IMG/VR virus record: IMGVR_UViG_3300027996_000011
Coordinates: 31,728-95,727 of that record
Reading direction: 5' to 3' (one strand)
DNA from: a virus
DNA: 64,000 nucleotides
The translations under genes and the position numbers were made by a program. Shown in pieces: positions 24,357-33,096 of the stretch. A model generated the notes under the pieces. That model was not told the DNA's origin. It worked only from the letters and a program-made list of their open reading frames with translations, and ran no database searches. The first letter of the stretch is position 1. Each line of letters begins with the position of its first letter.

Positions 24357-26071
24357 TGGCTGGAACACAACCTTTTGACCATAGAAAAAATTCTGGAGTT
24401 GGTATTAAAATAAGTCAAATAATTAAATTTGCTGTATGTGTTGATAATAAGGACCCTCAAAGAGCCGGTCGTATTAGGGCAGTAATAACCAAAGGTGAGG
24501 GGTTAACAAAAAGTAAGATTGTTGACCCATTAAATGCTATTATAGGATTTGACGCTCAAGGAGTTAAAGATAAAACTTATTTACCTTGGGGGGCTGACGA
24601 CCCATATACATTTGCTCCTTTTTTACCATTACATTTAAATATACAACCTATTCCTGGTGAAGCAGTTAAAATAGTTGGGTTTGGACAAAGGGAAGGTAAT
24701 TTTAATGAAGAGTACGTTGGTCCTATGATTTCACAACCAGGTGAAATACGTACGGATAATTATTCTAGTGGACAACAGAATACAAGTTTTGGTACACAAA
24801 ATAAACCTTTACCTGATTTTGCTCCGGGTGGAATACCGTTACCTCAAGGTAAGGGATGTTTTCCTAATCCTGATGATATAGCTTTAATAGGTAGGGAAAA
24901 TTGTGATATTATTCTTGGTATGCGAGAAAAGGCCATAGTAGATGAGACTGATGAAAAATTAAAAGATTGGTACCCACAGATATTAATTAGGTCTGGGCAA
25001 TTAATAAAAAACGATAAATTTAGTTCAAGACCTAGATTTAACCCAAAACAAACCTTTATACAACTAAATACTTTCCCAACTACATTAACTTCTACAGTAA
25101 TAGAATTAGAAAAGACAGTACTAGAAGACGTACCCTTAACTACTTTACTTGAGTATCATTTAGATGATGCTCCCCTACAAGCTGGAATACTTACTGGTTT
25201 TATAAGAATATTAAAGATACCATTTGACAATAACTCAAAAATATATATGTCTGGTGACTTTAATAAAGAAATACAACTCCCTCCTAACACTATAGAAGCC
25301 TGTAGACTTAGTTTTACCAACGCTCCGTCAGTTACTGAGTTAGGTGGTATTATAACTCAGTACATTGCAGAATATGACGGTGGAGAATGGAGTAAGTTTG
25401 TAAAACCACCACCTTCTTGGGCTACAAAAACATACCACCCACAAGTAGATTTAAACAATAATAATAATGTTGGGTCTTTTATGGGTAAAACCCACCCATT
25501 ATATTTTAGACCAGATAGTGTAACTTTAAGATATATGGATAAAGCTATACCTGTTGGTGCACCATTGGTGTGGCCTAATATGCAAACTATAGTTAATAAT
25601 TTAAAAGATTTAATTGTGTTAGATGGGGTAAAAACTGATGGTTGGGGTCTAGCGTTTACTAGTGATGTGGGAGAAAGAAAGGTTAAGGAAAACAAAGTTA
25701 AAGAAAGTAAAAACGAAATAACTAGTGAAGATATGCAACAAGGTATTATTACCGCTGGTTCAGAAAAAATATATTTATTATCCCATAACTCAGCTGAACT
25801 TAATGGGAGAATAACATTAAGCACTAATTACGGTATCGACCAAGAAAAATTTGTAGTAGATATAGATGGTAAAACTAATTCACTAGTAAGGGGAGAAAAA
25901 CTAATGGAGTTATTGACAAAAATAGTAAGTTTTGTTTCTAGTCATACACACGCTTTTCCAGGACTAGCTCCAGTACCTCAAGGTCACGACGGTACTAGAG
26001 TAGAAGATATCAGTAGATTACTCGCGGATGCACCTAATACAATATTAAATCAAAATATTAGGATTAACTAG
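24356..26071 (+). CDS. Baseplate hub/spike-like protein with OB-fold (gp5-like)
   Basis: A 571-residue protein. The N-terminal region KISQIIKFAVCVDNKDPQRAG, RIRAVI... LPWGADDPYTFAPFLPLHL and IPGEAVKIVGFGQ has the DPxxxGR(I/V)+ ... PW ... G..V.V.. layout of the OB-fold in T4 gp5, gpV and VgrG-type spike/hub proteins. A Pro/Gly-rich linker (GGIPLPQGKGCFPNPD) follows. The C-terminal part (about 480-571) has IYLLSHNSAELNGRITLSTN, GEKLMELLTKIVSFVSSHTH and AFPGLAPVP, matching the gp5-type tail end. No lysozyme domain is evident. Probably forms the central hub of the baseplate. Confidence 0.72.
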   Translation: MAGTQPFDHRKNSGVGIKISQIIKFAVCVDNKDPQRAGRIRAVITKGEGLTKSKIVDPLNAIIGFDAQGVKDKTYLPWGADDPYTFAPFLPLHLNIQPIPGEAVKIVGFGQREGNFNEEYVGPMISQPGEIRTDNYSSGQQNTSFGTQNKPLPDFAPGGIPLPQGKGCFPNPDDIALIGRENCDIILGMREKAIVDETDEKLKDWYPQILIRSGQLIKNDKFSSRPRFNPKQTFIQLNTFPTTLTSTVIELEKTVLEDVPLTTLLEYHLDDAPLQAGILTGFIRILKIPFDNNSKIYMSGDFNKEIQLPPNTIEACRLSFTNAPSVTELGGIITQYIAEYDGGEWSKFVKPPPSWATKTYHPQVDLNNNNNVGSFMGKTHPLYFRPDSVTLRYMDKAIPVGAPLVWPNMQTIVNNLKDLIVLDGVKTDGWGLAFTSDVGERKVKENKVKESKNEITSEDMQQGIITAGSEKIYLLSHNSAELNGRITLSTNYGIDQEKFVVDIDGKTNSLVRGEKLMELLTKIVSFVSSHTHAFPGLAPVPQGHDGTRVEDISRLLADAPNTILNQNIRIN

Positions 26072-26082
26072 ATATTTATTAT
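26071..26082 (+). promoter_or_regulatory. Putative late promoter motif GATATTTATT
   Basis: GATATTTATTAT begins at the last base of the baseplate-like gene, with ATG 26096 about 15 bases after the ten-base core. Variant with T at the last core position. Confidence 0.5.
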
Positions 26083-26095
26083 ATAAAGATATTTC

Positions 26096-27601
26096 ATGTC
26101 AACACATAGGTCCTACTTTAGTAAAAATAACACAATAATAGCTAATAGTTATGTAAATACAGCAAAAAATCCTGTCACACAACTATTTTATGGTAAAAGT
26201 CCATTCCCTACATGCGTTTTTACTGGATTATCAGGTGATAGTTGTAATAATCAGAGTGGTTTTACTAGTACAGTAACAGAAGGTTTTAGTAGATTTATAT
26301 TTGACCTTGATTTGCGTGATTTGTCGGAAAAAGTAAATAATTGTTGTGTCGAGTTGAGTGATGTAGGAACTACTCACACTCTAAAAATGACAAATACATC
26401 TAGTTTTGATGATAAGTTATTAAATGATAAAGTTTTGGTTAATGACACTAGAAGGGCTACTTCTTTTGATTTAATTTTATTTAAATCGGTTAGTGGTCAT
26501 AGTTGGGATGAGGGGGTTGGTTATGACTACCTAGTACCTAACGGTATATTTGAACCAGAATTTGATATGACGTACTCTACACGACCTAGTCATTGGTTTT
26601 CTTGTACAACTCTTTCACATTGGACTTATCCTGGTACATACCTTAACACACTAAGTACTAGTTACGATATCTTAGATACTCAACATTTTGATAATGGTAA
26701 TGAGGATATCAACTTCTCTTCTCAGGCTTTAAAAGATGAGATTAATTTTTTATTAACGGCAAGTACTAGTCTTACTTCCGGTACAACTTATGGTATAGCT
26801 TTTAGTGGGGCGTATGAAAATATAACAGGTATAACAGAATCTTACTCTGTTGGGTTTTTTACAAAGTACACACAGACATTTTTTGAACCTTTTTTAGAGA
26901 CTTTGTGGGATGATGATATTATTGATAATAGAAATAATTTTAATTTATTTAAACTAAATAGGCTTTTTCTTTATGTTTCAGACCACAATGGTCAACCAAT
27001 ATGTTTAGATAAACTTCCTAAATGCCAAATATTTGACTGTAATGGTAATCCAGTTGCTAATTTAATTGTTAAGAAACTAACTTGTGGTGTTTATTATGTG
27101 GAACTAACACTCTCATCCCTACCACCGGGTCAATCAACACCAGTTTTATATGAAGATGTGTGGTCAAGTATTGATATTGGTGGTGTGACACAACCTAATG
27201 TCGAGAATGAGTTTATAATCTATGATAACGCTTTTTCTATAGGACCATCTGCAGCACAACCTAAAGTATATGGGTATTCTGTTTCTGGTATTAAAGAAGA
27301 TGAAAAAATAAGTAGTGGTGAAACAAGGAAAGTCTTTATTTCTACAAGAGTACCTTATACAACAGAAAAACAGGTCTTAGTGGATAATTTACAATACAGG
27401 GTTTATGTTACACAAGGAACAACACAAGTAGAGGTAATTCCATGGTCACAAGTAAACATGGGTAACGAACATAATTACTTACTTATAGACACTGGGTGGA
27501 TGATTCCTAACGAATATTACCTAGACATTAAAGCGACTTCTAATCAACAAGTAGATACTTATAGAAAAGCAATAAAATTCCAAATAATTAATCAATTATG
27601 A
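26096..27601 (+). CDS. Virion structural protein, beta-rich (501 aa)
   Basis: A 501-residue protein rich in Ser/Thr/Asn/Tyr, with repeated beta-strand patterns. It starts MSTHRSYFSKNNTIIANSYV and contains an N-terminal FSRFIFDLDLRDLSEKV segment, a Trp/Ser-rich middle, and Ig-like C-terminal sequence (CQIFDCNGNPVANLIVKKL..., TEKQVLVDNLQYRVYVTQG). This composition is typical of tail, neck or baseplate wedge proteins; no family is named. Its own late-type motif precedes it. The stop TGA overlaps the ATG of the next gene (ATGA). Confidence 0.65.
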   Translation: MSTHRSYFSKNNTIIANSYVNTAKNPVTQLFYGKSPFPTCVFTGLSGDSCNNQSGFTSTVTEGFSRFIFDLDLRDLSEKVNNCCVELSDVGTTHTLKMTNTSSFDDKLLNDKVLVNDTRRATSFDLILFKSVSGHSWDEGVGYDYLVPNGIFEPEFDMTYSTRPSHWFSCTTLSHWTYPGTYLNTLSTSYDILDTQHFDNGNEDINFSSQALKDEINFLLTASTSLTSGTTYGIAFSGAYENITGITESYSVGFFTKYTQTFFEPFLETLWDDDIIDNRNNFNLFKLNRLFLYVSDHNGQPICLDKLPKCQIFDCNGNPVANLIVKKLTCGVYYVELTLSSLPPGQSTPVLYEDVWSSIDIGGVTQPNVENEFIIYDNAFSIGPSAAQPKVYGYSVSGIKEDEKISSGETRKVFISTRVPYTTEKQVLVDNLQYRVYVTQGTTQVEVIPWSQVNMGNEHNYLLIDTGWMIPNEYYLDIKATSNQQVDTYRKAIKFQIINQL

Positions 27602-27933
27602 AAAAAATAAAAATTAAAGAAAATGAACTAGTAGAATTAATAGAAAAACTAGTAAAAGAAAATATAGGTTTTGCTTCTTCAGCTATAGGTAATGGTAATG
27701 GGCAAAACTTTGGTTTAATGGGTACCCCAACGGCAAAATACAAAGACCTTTTAGAAAAAGAAGATATTGAGGAAGATGATATGGACGACAATGAAAATGA
27801 AGTTAGTGAAGAAACACTAAATCTTAATGTGGATGACGAAACTCAAGATGGGTTAAATCAAGAAGATTATATGGAAAGTGTAAAAGAATCACGATTAATC
27901 TCTAGAATTAGAAAAAATTTAAATAAAAAATAA
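27598..27933 (+). CDS. Small acidic protein with capsid-targeting-like N-terminus (111 aa)
   Basis: A 111-residue protein starting MKKIKIKENELVELIEKLVK, then E21-N. This resembles the short amphipathic leader found on several other proteins here and ends LVKE, a possible S77-protease cut. A Gly/Asn linker, a highly acidic middle (EDIEEDDMDDNENE) and a basic end (SRIRKNLNKK) follow. Such a charged, mostly disordered protein would suit packaging inside the head or a scaffold role. No family recognised. Coupled to the upstream structural gene. Confidence 0.62.
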   Translation: MKKIKIKENELVELIEKLVKENIGFASSAIGNGNGQNFGLMGTPTAKYKDLLEKEDIEEDDMDDNENEVSEETLNLNVDDETQDGLNQEDYMESVKESRLISRIRKNLNKK

Positions 27934-27945
27934 AAAATAAAAACT

Positions 27946-28008
27946 ATGTGTGATTGTCAAATATGTAAATGTGGTACAAAGTGTGATTGTAGTTGTTGCG
28001 ATTGTTAA
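27946..28008 (+). CDS. Ultra-short Cys-rich (metallothionein-like) peptide, 20 aa
   Basis: ATG 27946 opens a 20-residue frame with nine Cys, at positions 2, 4, 7, 9, 13, 15, 17, 18 and 20, arranged as CxC, CxC, CxC and CCxC; the other residues are Asp, Lys, Gln, Gly, Thr, Ser and Ile. This Cys density and CxC spacing is what metallothioneins use to hold Zn(II) or Cu(I) clusters. It sits 12 bases after the previous stop, behind an A-rich leader of the kind used here for starts, and just before a strong terminator. No longer family member is recognised. Translation is not proven. Confidence 0.5.
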   Translation: MCDCQICKCGTKCDCSCCDC

Positions 28009-28027
28009 AACACTAAAATATAGATAT

Positions 28028-28058
28028 AAAAAAAACCACCTAATAAGTGGTTTTTTTT
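28028..28058. terminator. Rho-independent terminator (bidirectional form)
   Basis: AAAAACCAC, a short CTAATAA loop, then GTGGTTTTT with further T residues. The A-run/T-run flanks make it usable from both sides. It separates the rightward structural genes from the leftward head genes. Confidence 0.85.
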
Positions 28059-28061
28059 TGT

Positions 28062-28370
28062 TTAAATATCTTCGTCACTTTCGTCAACGTAATCATTGTC
28101 ATAATCATATTCGTGAGTTACAACAGTTCTACTAGGTGGCTCTGGTTCCTCAACAACCTCACCTTTCGGTGAGAAATTTTCTGAAGCTGTAAAACCAAGT
28201 CCAGCCATTACAATCCATTGTAAAGACTCAAATATATTATCGTCAATTGTGAAATCCCAAAAAAGATTTGCTGTATAACCAATTAACATAAATAGAAGAC
28301 ATACAAAGGTAACAAATCTTTTACTAGATACTTTACCTTCACTACTTAACATGTTTTTAAAAAAGTTCAT
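28062..28370 (-). CDS. Two-TM holin-like membrane protein
   Basis: Read from ATG 28370 (102 aa). A longer frame to 28415 would begin inside the terminator stem of the capsid gene, while ATG 28370 lies 12 bases after a late-type motif, so the shorter form is preferred. It has a basic start (FFKNMLSSEGKVSSKR), TM1 FVTFVCLLFMLIGYTANLFW, a short acidic loop, TM2 ESLQWIVMAGLGFTASENF, and an acidic Tyr/Asp-rich tail. The SSKRF...ANLF... GLGFTASE pattern resembles holin-like proteins I associate with Bacteroidota phages. Probable role: membrane holes at lysis. No endolysin is seen nearby. Confidence 0.65.
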   Translation of the reverse strand: MNFFKNMLSSEGKVSSKRFVTFVCLLFMLIGYTANLFWDFTIDDNIFESLQWIVMAGLGFTASENFSPKGEVVEEPEPPSRTVVTHEYDYDNDYVDESDEDI

Positions 28371-28382
28371 AATTGTTTTTAT

Positions 28383-28392
28383 TATAAATATC
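28383..28392 (-). promoter_or_regulatory. Putative late promoter motif GATATTTATA
   Basis: In the coding direction GATATTTATA, then 12 bases to ATG 28370 of the holin-like gene. It lies between that gene and the capsid terminator, so the gene can be expressed independently of the capsid transcript. Confidence 0.6.
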
Positions 28393-28401
28393 AGTACATA
28401 A

Positions 28402-28430
28402 AAAAAAGCCCTCATAAAGAGGGCTTTTTT
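28402..28430 (-). terminator. Terminator after major capsid gene
   Basis: AAAAAAGCCCTC, loop ATAAA, GAGGGCTTTTTT: a 12-bp stem with a U run on the leftward transcript, 22 bases after the capsid stop codon. Confidence 0.88.
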
Positions 28431-28452
28431 AAATATATAACTTATTCAGTTA

Positions 28453-30249
28453 CTAGAATCTTTTCAATTCTCTAATATCAAATGTTCTAACTCCATCAAC
28501 AGTGATTCTTCCGTAGAATCTATTGTTCACCATTTTCTTAGCGTATCTAGTCATGATACCTTTGATTGGTGTAAAGTTGAATGGGTTATACATTGTTGGA
28601 GTTAACTGTAATGGTACATACGGTGCGTAAACGTACCCAGTATCCAATAAAGATGTTCCTTTATGTCCAATTAACACTTGGTTAGCTGGGAAGTAAGGGT
28701 CTCTATATACAGTAAATCTTCCTGATAATGTTCCAATTTTCTCAATACCCATGTTATATGAATCTTGTTCTGGTGACGCATTTGATACGTGGAAGTATTC
28801 CAAGTCATCAAAAATTGCAGAAACCTCTGAAGAACATACAATCCAGTTAGCCCCACCTCTTAAAGTAGACTTGTGAATTTGAGCAGAAATTTGGTTTATA
28901 GTTGTAATCAATGTTTGATTCCAATCTTTTTGAGTATATGGAGCTTGACCAGCTGAGAATCTCTTCCAACCGTTGTAGTCCCATCTTAAGTCCCATGCTG
29001 CACCTTTTCTAAGGTCTCTCAAGATTTCTCTATCGATTTCAGCTGCAACTTCTTCAGATAATAAAGCTGTTAATTCAGCTTCAGCATCAATATTATGGAA
29101 TGCAGAAACATCTTGTGCAAGTTCTGGTGACCATTGAGCTCTTAACTTTCTTTCAGTAACAGAAACTGTAACCGCTTGTAAGTCAAAAGAAACTTCTCCC
29201 ATTTGGTCTTCGAATTCAAGACTGTTATACTGTCTCCATTTAGCCGTCATAACATAAGCTGTATCACCTGATGAACCAACATAACCGTCAACTGATGTAC
29301 AAGATACACAAGCTGGACAAGATAAGTCTAATTCAAGGAATACTGTTCCTGTAGAGTCACAAACATCAGTTCTATCAACAATACCAAATCCGTATTTTTG
29401 TGTAACTACACGGAATAAGATTGCTGATTCAGCAGCGTAAGTAACACCAGTAGTTACTGAACCACCTGCAGTTCCGTCAGTATCACAACAGTTAATTATT
29501 GTTGAGTTAGATACAACTAATGAAGATAAAAAGTCTTCATTATCCATCTCGTTACCTTTAGCGTCAGTTAATTTACCAGCTCCAGTAGTACTAAATCCAG
29601 TTAAAGAAACAACAATTGTTCTTCTACAAGCAACGTGATAAGTTGCCCAATTTGCAGCGTCAGTAACTAATTGGTTTCCTGACCATGCGTAAGGATATAA
29701 TACTTGTTGTGCTACAGTAAAACTTCCTTTTGAGTAGTCATATAAACCATCATTTGCTTCTTGTGGTGCATTTCCAGCGTAAAAATCATCATATAAAGAT
29801 GATGATGCTGCTGAGAATGAAGCTCCTGGAGTTTGTTGATACCCATCAGCTACCGTAGTACCTTCATTTTGAGGTGCTCCGTAAGGTGAGAATTGTACTC
29901 CTGTTGCAGCGTAAGCTGCGATTTTAGGTACAAAGTAAAATAACTTACCAATTGGTAAATTCATAGCTTGTACAGAAACGATGTCGTTTGCTAATAATTT
30001 AGAGAATACTCTCCTAATTATTGGAAAAACGACTGTTTCGAATGAACCTGAATCAGCAGCTGTAGTAGCTTCGTTGATTAGGTGTGTTGCTTGGTTTTCA
30101 TATAGCTGAGCTATATTTTCTTTAACGTGTCCTTTAAGACCGTCTAGGAATCCAAGTTTGTTCCATTTGTTTAAGGTATCTTCTTTAATAACTTTAAGGT
30201 GTTTTAACCCAATGTTACCGACCATACCTGATTCTAATAGTGCTCCCAT
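28453..30249 (-). CDS. Major capsid protein (T4 gp23-like)
   Basis: A 598-residue precursor of the HK97-fold capsid protein. The N-terminal part matches gp23 layout: LNKWNKLGFLDGLKG, IAQLYENQ, then THLINEATTAADSGSF, and FPIIRRVFSKLLANDIVSVQ, AMNLPIGKLFYFVP, as in T4 (LLNKW...IFENQ...RR..PNLIAFDI..VQPM..P.G..FA.R). LINE60/A61 fits the gp21 cleavage rule LxE/A and would release a 60-residue leader. The middle has a Cys/Ser-rich insert absent from T4 gp23. The gene lies directly after scaffold and protease genes, as in T4, and ends in a strong terminator, consistent with high expression. Confidence 0.93.
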   Translation of the reverse strand: MGALLESGMVGNIGLKHLKVIKEDTLNKWNKLGFLDGLKGHVKENIAQLYENQATHLINEATTAADSGSFETVVFPIIRRVFSKLLANDIVSVQAMNLPIGKLFYFVPKIAAYAATGVQFSPYGAPQNEGTTVADGYQQTPGASFSAASSSLYDDFYAGNAPQEANDGLYDYSKGSFTVAQQVLYPYAWSGNQLVTDAANWATYHVACRRTIVVSLTGFSTTGAGKLTDAKGNEMDNEDFLSSLVVSNSTIINCCDTDGTAGGSVTTGVTYAAESAILFRVVTQKYGFGIVDRTDVCDSTGTVFLELDLSCPACVSCTSVDGYVGSSGDTAYVMTAKWRQYNSLEFEDQMGEVSFDLQAVTVSVTERKLRAQWSPELAQDVSAFHNIDAEAELTALLSEEVAAEIDREILRDLRKGAAWDLRWDYNGWKRFSAGQAPYTQKDWNQTLITTINQISAQIHKSTLRGGANWIVCSSEVSAIFDDLEYFHVSNASPEQDSYNMGIEKIGTLSGRFTVYRDPYFPANQVLIGHKGTSLLDTGYVYAPYVPLQLTPTMYNPFNFTPIKGIMTRYAKKMVNNRFYGRITVDGVRTFDIRELKRF

Positions 30250-30275
30250 AGTTTTTTTTTTAGTTTAAAAAGCGT

Positions 30276-31751
30276 TTATTTAATTTTAGACATTAAGTCT
30301 TTCATCCTACTAAATTGTGGATTTTCGTAAACTTTTGATTCTAACAGTTTACCTCCACTAGTAGGAGTCTTAGTAATTTTCTTTTCCACTGACTCAGCAA
30401 TTGTTTTTGTAGGTTTAACTACTTCCTGAGTTAGTTCTTCTTTGATTACCTTGTACAAATCTTTAGAACCTTTTAATGAATTAACTCCATCAAAACGTCT
30501 TAAAACTTTGATTTTTTCCTGCTTGGTAGTTGAATGTTCTGTAAATAGACGTGTTACGTAAGCTAAATTTGAATTAAACACACCTACTTCATTCAGTTTA
30601 TCTTTAAAAGTTGTTAATGCTTTCTTATAATCAGAATTTTTAACTTTTAAAGTTTCTACCTCTTCTTTAAGAAGATTGTAGGACTTTCTAATACGACTTT
30701 CACCTAGGTTACGATTTGGTGTAATAGCTTTTCTAATACCAGAAGGTTTATGTTTACCACCAGACTCTCTTCCCAACCCTAAAGTTCTTGAAGCTTCTGT
30801 TGTATCATACTTTCTAGTACCTCTTGCCATTCTTGCTCTGGTTTTTAAAGACATTTTATCGTCTTCATGACCATGTTCTCCACCTAACATATCAGCCTCT
30901 CTATCCAAGTAACCTTGGTTAGAGTGTCCTTTATGGTTTTTGAGTCCATAGTCACCTTCTTCCATTTCGTGTTCACCTTCTCCCATTTCATCTTCAGGAC
31001 CTAAATCCATATCAGACTCTTCCCCCATTCTTTGTTTATTAATATCCGAATCTACACCGACTACTTCTGAATCACTACCGTCAAAGTCATCTCTGTCTTC
31101 GTGGTCTTCTTCTTCATAGTCTTCAGACAATTCAATTTCATAAACAACATCATCCATTTCGTCCATTTCTTTGTAACCTTCGTCCATGTTATCCATTTCC
31201 TCCATGTCCATTTCGTCCATTTTGTCCATTTCTTCCATGTCCATTTCGTCCATGTCCATTTCCTTAATTGATTTTTTCATTGTTTTTGATTTTTTTTCTT
31301 CGTCTAGTTTAATGATGTATTCAGTGTCTGTAGTAGTATCAGTCAACTCAATTTCTTCATCATCTTTTTGGATAATGATTCCATCTTCGTCTCCCATTGC
31401 TTTAAATACTTTTAACACTTCTTCATCGGATGCTAATGTTAAGTCTAGAGGTGGCAGTTCAGGTAACTCTACGTCGTCTGTCTCGTCCTCAATATCAAGT
31501 TCCATACTATCTAACACATCTAAATCCATTTCAGGTTCATCACCTTCCATTTCATCATCAACATCGATAATATCAACTTCTTCTTCTTCTTCTTGCTCCT
31601 TAAGGTAATCGTCTTCGTTTAACGATTCTTTTACTAATTCTTGAATTTCTTCCTTCATAGTTGAAGAAAGTATTTCTTTTGCATTAGACTTCATAGTTTC
31701 TTCCAACTGTTCCGCCTCGAGCAACGCTTTTTCTAAAATTGATTCACTCAC
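30276..31751 (-). CDS. Acidic prohead core/scaffold-like protein (gp22-position)
   Basis: A 491-residue protein from GTG 31751, which follows a long A-rich leader; the frame is open to TTG 31796, so a 506-residue form is possible. The first 350 residues are extremely acidic, with repeats of EMD/DMEEMD units (about residues 170-210), then a basic Arg/Lys/Gly segment (KTRARMARGTRKYD) and a helical end with ESRIRKSYNLLKEEVETLKV and SRMKDLMSKIK. It sits between the S77-type protease and the capsid gene, where T4 has gp22, and has the charge and coiled-coil makeup of a scaffold. Sequence identity to gp22 cannot be judged by eye. Confidence 0.65.
   Translation of the reverse strand: MSESILEKALLEAEQLEETMKSNAKEILSSTMKEEIQELVKESLNEDDYLKEQEEEEEVDIIDVDDEMEGDEPEMDLDVLDSMELDIEDETDDVELPELPPLDLTLASDEEVLKVFKAMGDEDGIIIQKDDEEIELTDTTTDTEYIIKLDEEKKSKTMKKSIKEMDMDEMDMEEMDKMDEMDMEEMDNMDEGYKEMDEMDDVVYEIELSEDYEEEDHEDRDDFDGSDSEVVGVDSDINKQRMGEESDMDLGPEDEMGEGEHEMEEGDYGLKNHKGHSNQGYLDREADMLGGEHGHEDDKMSLKTRARMARGTRKYDTTEASRTLGLGRESGGKHKPSGIRKAITPNRNLGESRIRKSYNLLKEEVETLKVKNSDYKKALTTFKDKLNEVGVFNSNLAYVTRLFTEHSTTKQEKIKVLRRFDGVNSLKGSKDLYKVIKEELTQEVVKPTKTIAESVEKKITKTPTSGGKLLESKVYENPQFSRMKDLMSKIK
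31155..31262 (-). repeat. In-gene tandem repeat encoding EMD/DMEEMD units
   Basis: The + strand repeats units such as TCCATTTCGTCCATG and TCCATTTCTTCCATG. The leftward gene reads them as Glu-Met-Asp units within the scaffold-like protein. Such a tract is prone to gain or loss of units. Confidence 0.7.
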
Positions 31752-31814
31752 GTTTTTTTTATTTTTTTTAAAAAGTTTATTATCAAAAAGCCACAAGCAT
31801 AAATGCGGTTTTAT

Positions 31815-31824
31815 TATAAATATA
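31815..31824 (-). promoter_or_regulatory. Putative late promoter motif TATATTTATA
   Basis: In the coding direction TATATTTATA followed by ATAAAA, upstream of the scaffold-like gene. 18 bases separate it from TTG 31796 and 63 from GTG 31751, giving a normal leader if GTG is the start. Confidence 0.55.
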
Positions 31825-31869
31825 ATAGTATTGTAAAAAAACCCAATTTAAATGGCTTTAGTGATAGAT

Positions 31870-32568
31870 TTATCTATTTAAGAAATTGTCCAACTTAGAC
31901 ATCATAGATAAAGATTTATTTAATTTTTGTTCTGGAGCTTTAGAAGATTCCAAAACTTCACCAGTTTCATCTACGCTATCTGGTGATTCTGTCTCTTGGA
32001 ATAGGTAAGAGCCTGGTGTTGAGGGGGATGATACTAAGTCAAAACAAATTAACTCAAAGTCTTCTTGGACTTGGTTGTAGTCTCCGTTTTTTGTTAGTGA
32101 ACCAACACCTCTAGAAGATATACCTAGAGTAACACCCTGCCTTAATAAATTAGCTGCTTGGTCACCAACACATGAAATAACCCCTTCTTTAATATATCCT
32201 GGTGATGTAAGTAGCTTAAGTTTACCAATTAATCTATTTCCATCCCACCAAGTTTCTGTGATTATATGAGAAGCTCTATCTAAGTCTATTAAAGATGATT
32301 CTGGATGATTAAGTTCAGATATCGCACCACCTTTTTTTATTACTTCTTGGTATCTTTCGTTTTCTCTTCTTAGTATTTGTTCTGGATATATTCTTCCGTT
32401 CCTGTTTGGGGTGTCGTATTTTTGTAAAATAGCTAACATATAAATCTCCCCACCGAAATCAGCATTTTTCATTTCTGAAATAATAGCTTTATTTTCGTCT
32501 GGTGATATGTACCCATCATGTTCTACTAAAATACCATGACCACTTTCTTTGGCTTCTAAAACTCTCAT
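31870..32568 (-). CDS. Prohead core protease (T4 gp21-like, peptidase S77)
   Basis: A 232-residue serine protease that matures the prohead. YDTPNRNGRIYPEQIL, GAISELNHPESSLIDL (His88 in the conserved NHPE/DHPE motif) and GVTLGISSRGVGSL (Ser151/152, the nucleophile region) match the T4-type prohead proteases. VQEDFELICFDLVSSPSTPGS is the family's late DL..SPS.P motif. Its likely targets are the capsid precursor (LINE/A) and other head proteins with [I/L]xE sites. An acidic/Lys-rich tail follows the catalytic domain. A late-type motif lies 13 bases before the ATG. Confidence 0.9.
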   Translation of the reverse strand: MRVLEAKESGHGILVEHDGYISPDENKAIISEMKNADFGGEIYMLAILQKYDTPNRNGRIYPEQILRRENERYQEVIKKGGAISELNHPESSLIDLDRASHIITETWWDGNRLIGKLKLLTSPGYIKEGVISCVGDQAANLLRQGVTLGISSRGVGSLTKNGDYNQVQEDFELICFDLVSSPSTPGSYLFQETESPDSVDETGEVLESSKAPEQKLNKSLSMMSKLDNFLNR

Positions 32569-32581
32569 AAATTACTTTTAT

Positions 32582-32591
32582 TATAAATATG
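32582..32591 (-). promoter_or_regulatory. Putative late promoter motif CATATTTATA
   Basis: In the coding direction CATATTTATA, 13 bases before ATG 32568 of the prohead protease, followed by ATAAAAG as in the neighbouring copies. Confidence 0.58.
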
Positions 32592-32617
32592 ATGCTATCT
32601 AAAAAAACCTTAGTGTT

Positions 32618-33055
32618 CTATTTTTTAGAACTATGAAATTTAAATATTTTTGATGTTAGGAAGGACTCTTCTATAACTTTATTGGTTATTTGGTGTATTG
32701 GTTCTGATAATTCTATAGATTTCATATCTATTTTTTGTTTTGGTTGTAGGAATAAGGTTATTTCACATCTAATAAAACTTCTTTTACCTTTTCTTATACC
32801 ACTAGCTCGTAAATCTAAGTCTATTATAGATATATCTTTAAACATAGAACTTTTTATGTTACCATGTACCGTAGTCTTTATTCTACTTTTAAATTTTTTT
32901 ACTCGTCTATTCCAGTTTTCATGGTCTTCATTTGGTTCTGCCCATGTTGATAGATTTATAAATAATGATTTTAGTGAACTAACATCTACAGTACCGTATG
33001 ATGTCCTAAATAACTTTGAAACTTGTGTTTTTACTTCCCTTCCTTGTTTTAACAT
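32618..33055 (-). CDS. Hypothetical head-region protein (145 aa)
   Basis: A 145-residue basic protein with FINLSTWAEPNEDHENWNRRVKK and, later, SFIRCEITLFLQPKQKIDM. It looks like a small alpha/beta domain, not recognised. Between portal and protease, T4 has gp67/gp68 core proteins, but this one is too basic and too large to be matched to them by eye. A degenerate AATATTTAAT element lies just before its ATG. Confidence 0.6.
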   Translation of the reverse strand: MLKQGREVKTQVSKLFRTSYGTVDVSSLKSLFINLSTWAEPNEDHENWNRRVKKFKSRIKTTVHGNIKSSMFKDISIIDLDLRASGIRKGKRSFIRCEITLFLQPKQKIDMKSIELSEPIHQITNKVIEESFLTSKIFKFHSSKK

Positions 33056-33096
33056 ATTAAATATTTTGTATAATAAAATATAAAAAATGTAGAAAC

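Noticed and set aside
28371-28415. N-terminal extension of the holin-like protein (start at 28415)
   Set aside because: It would begin within the capsid terminator stem and upstream of the late-type motif; ATG 28370 fits better.
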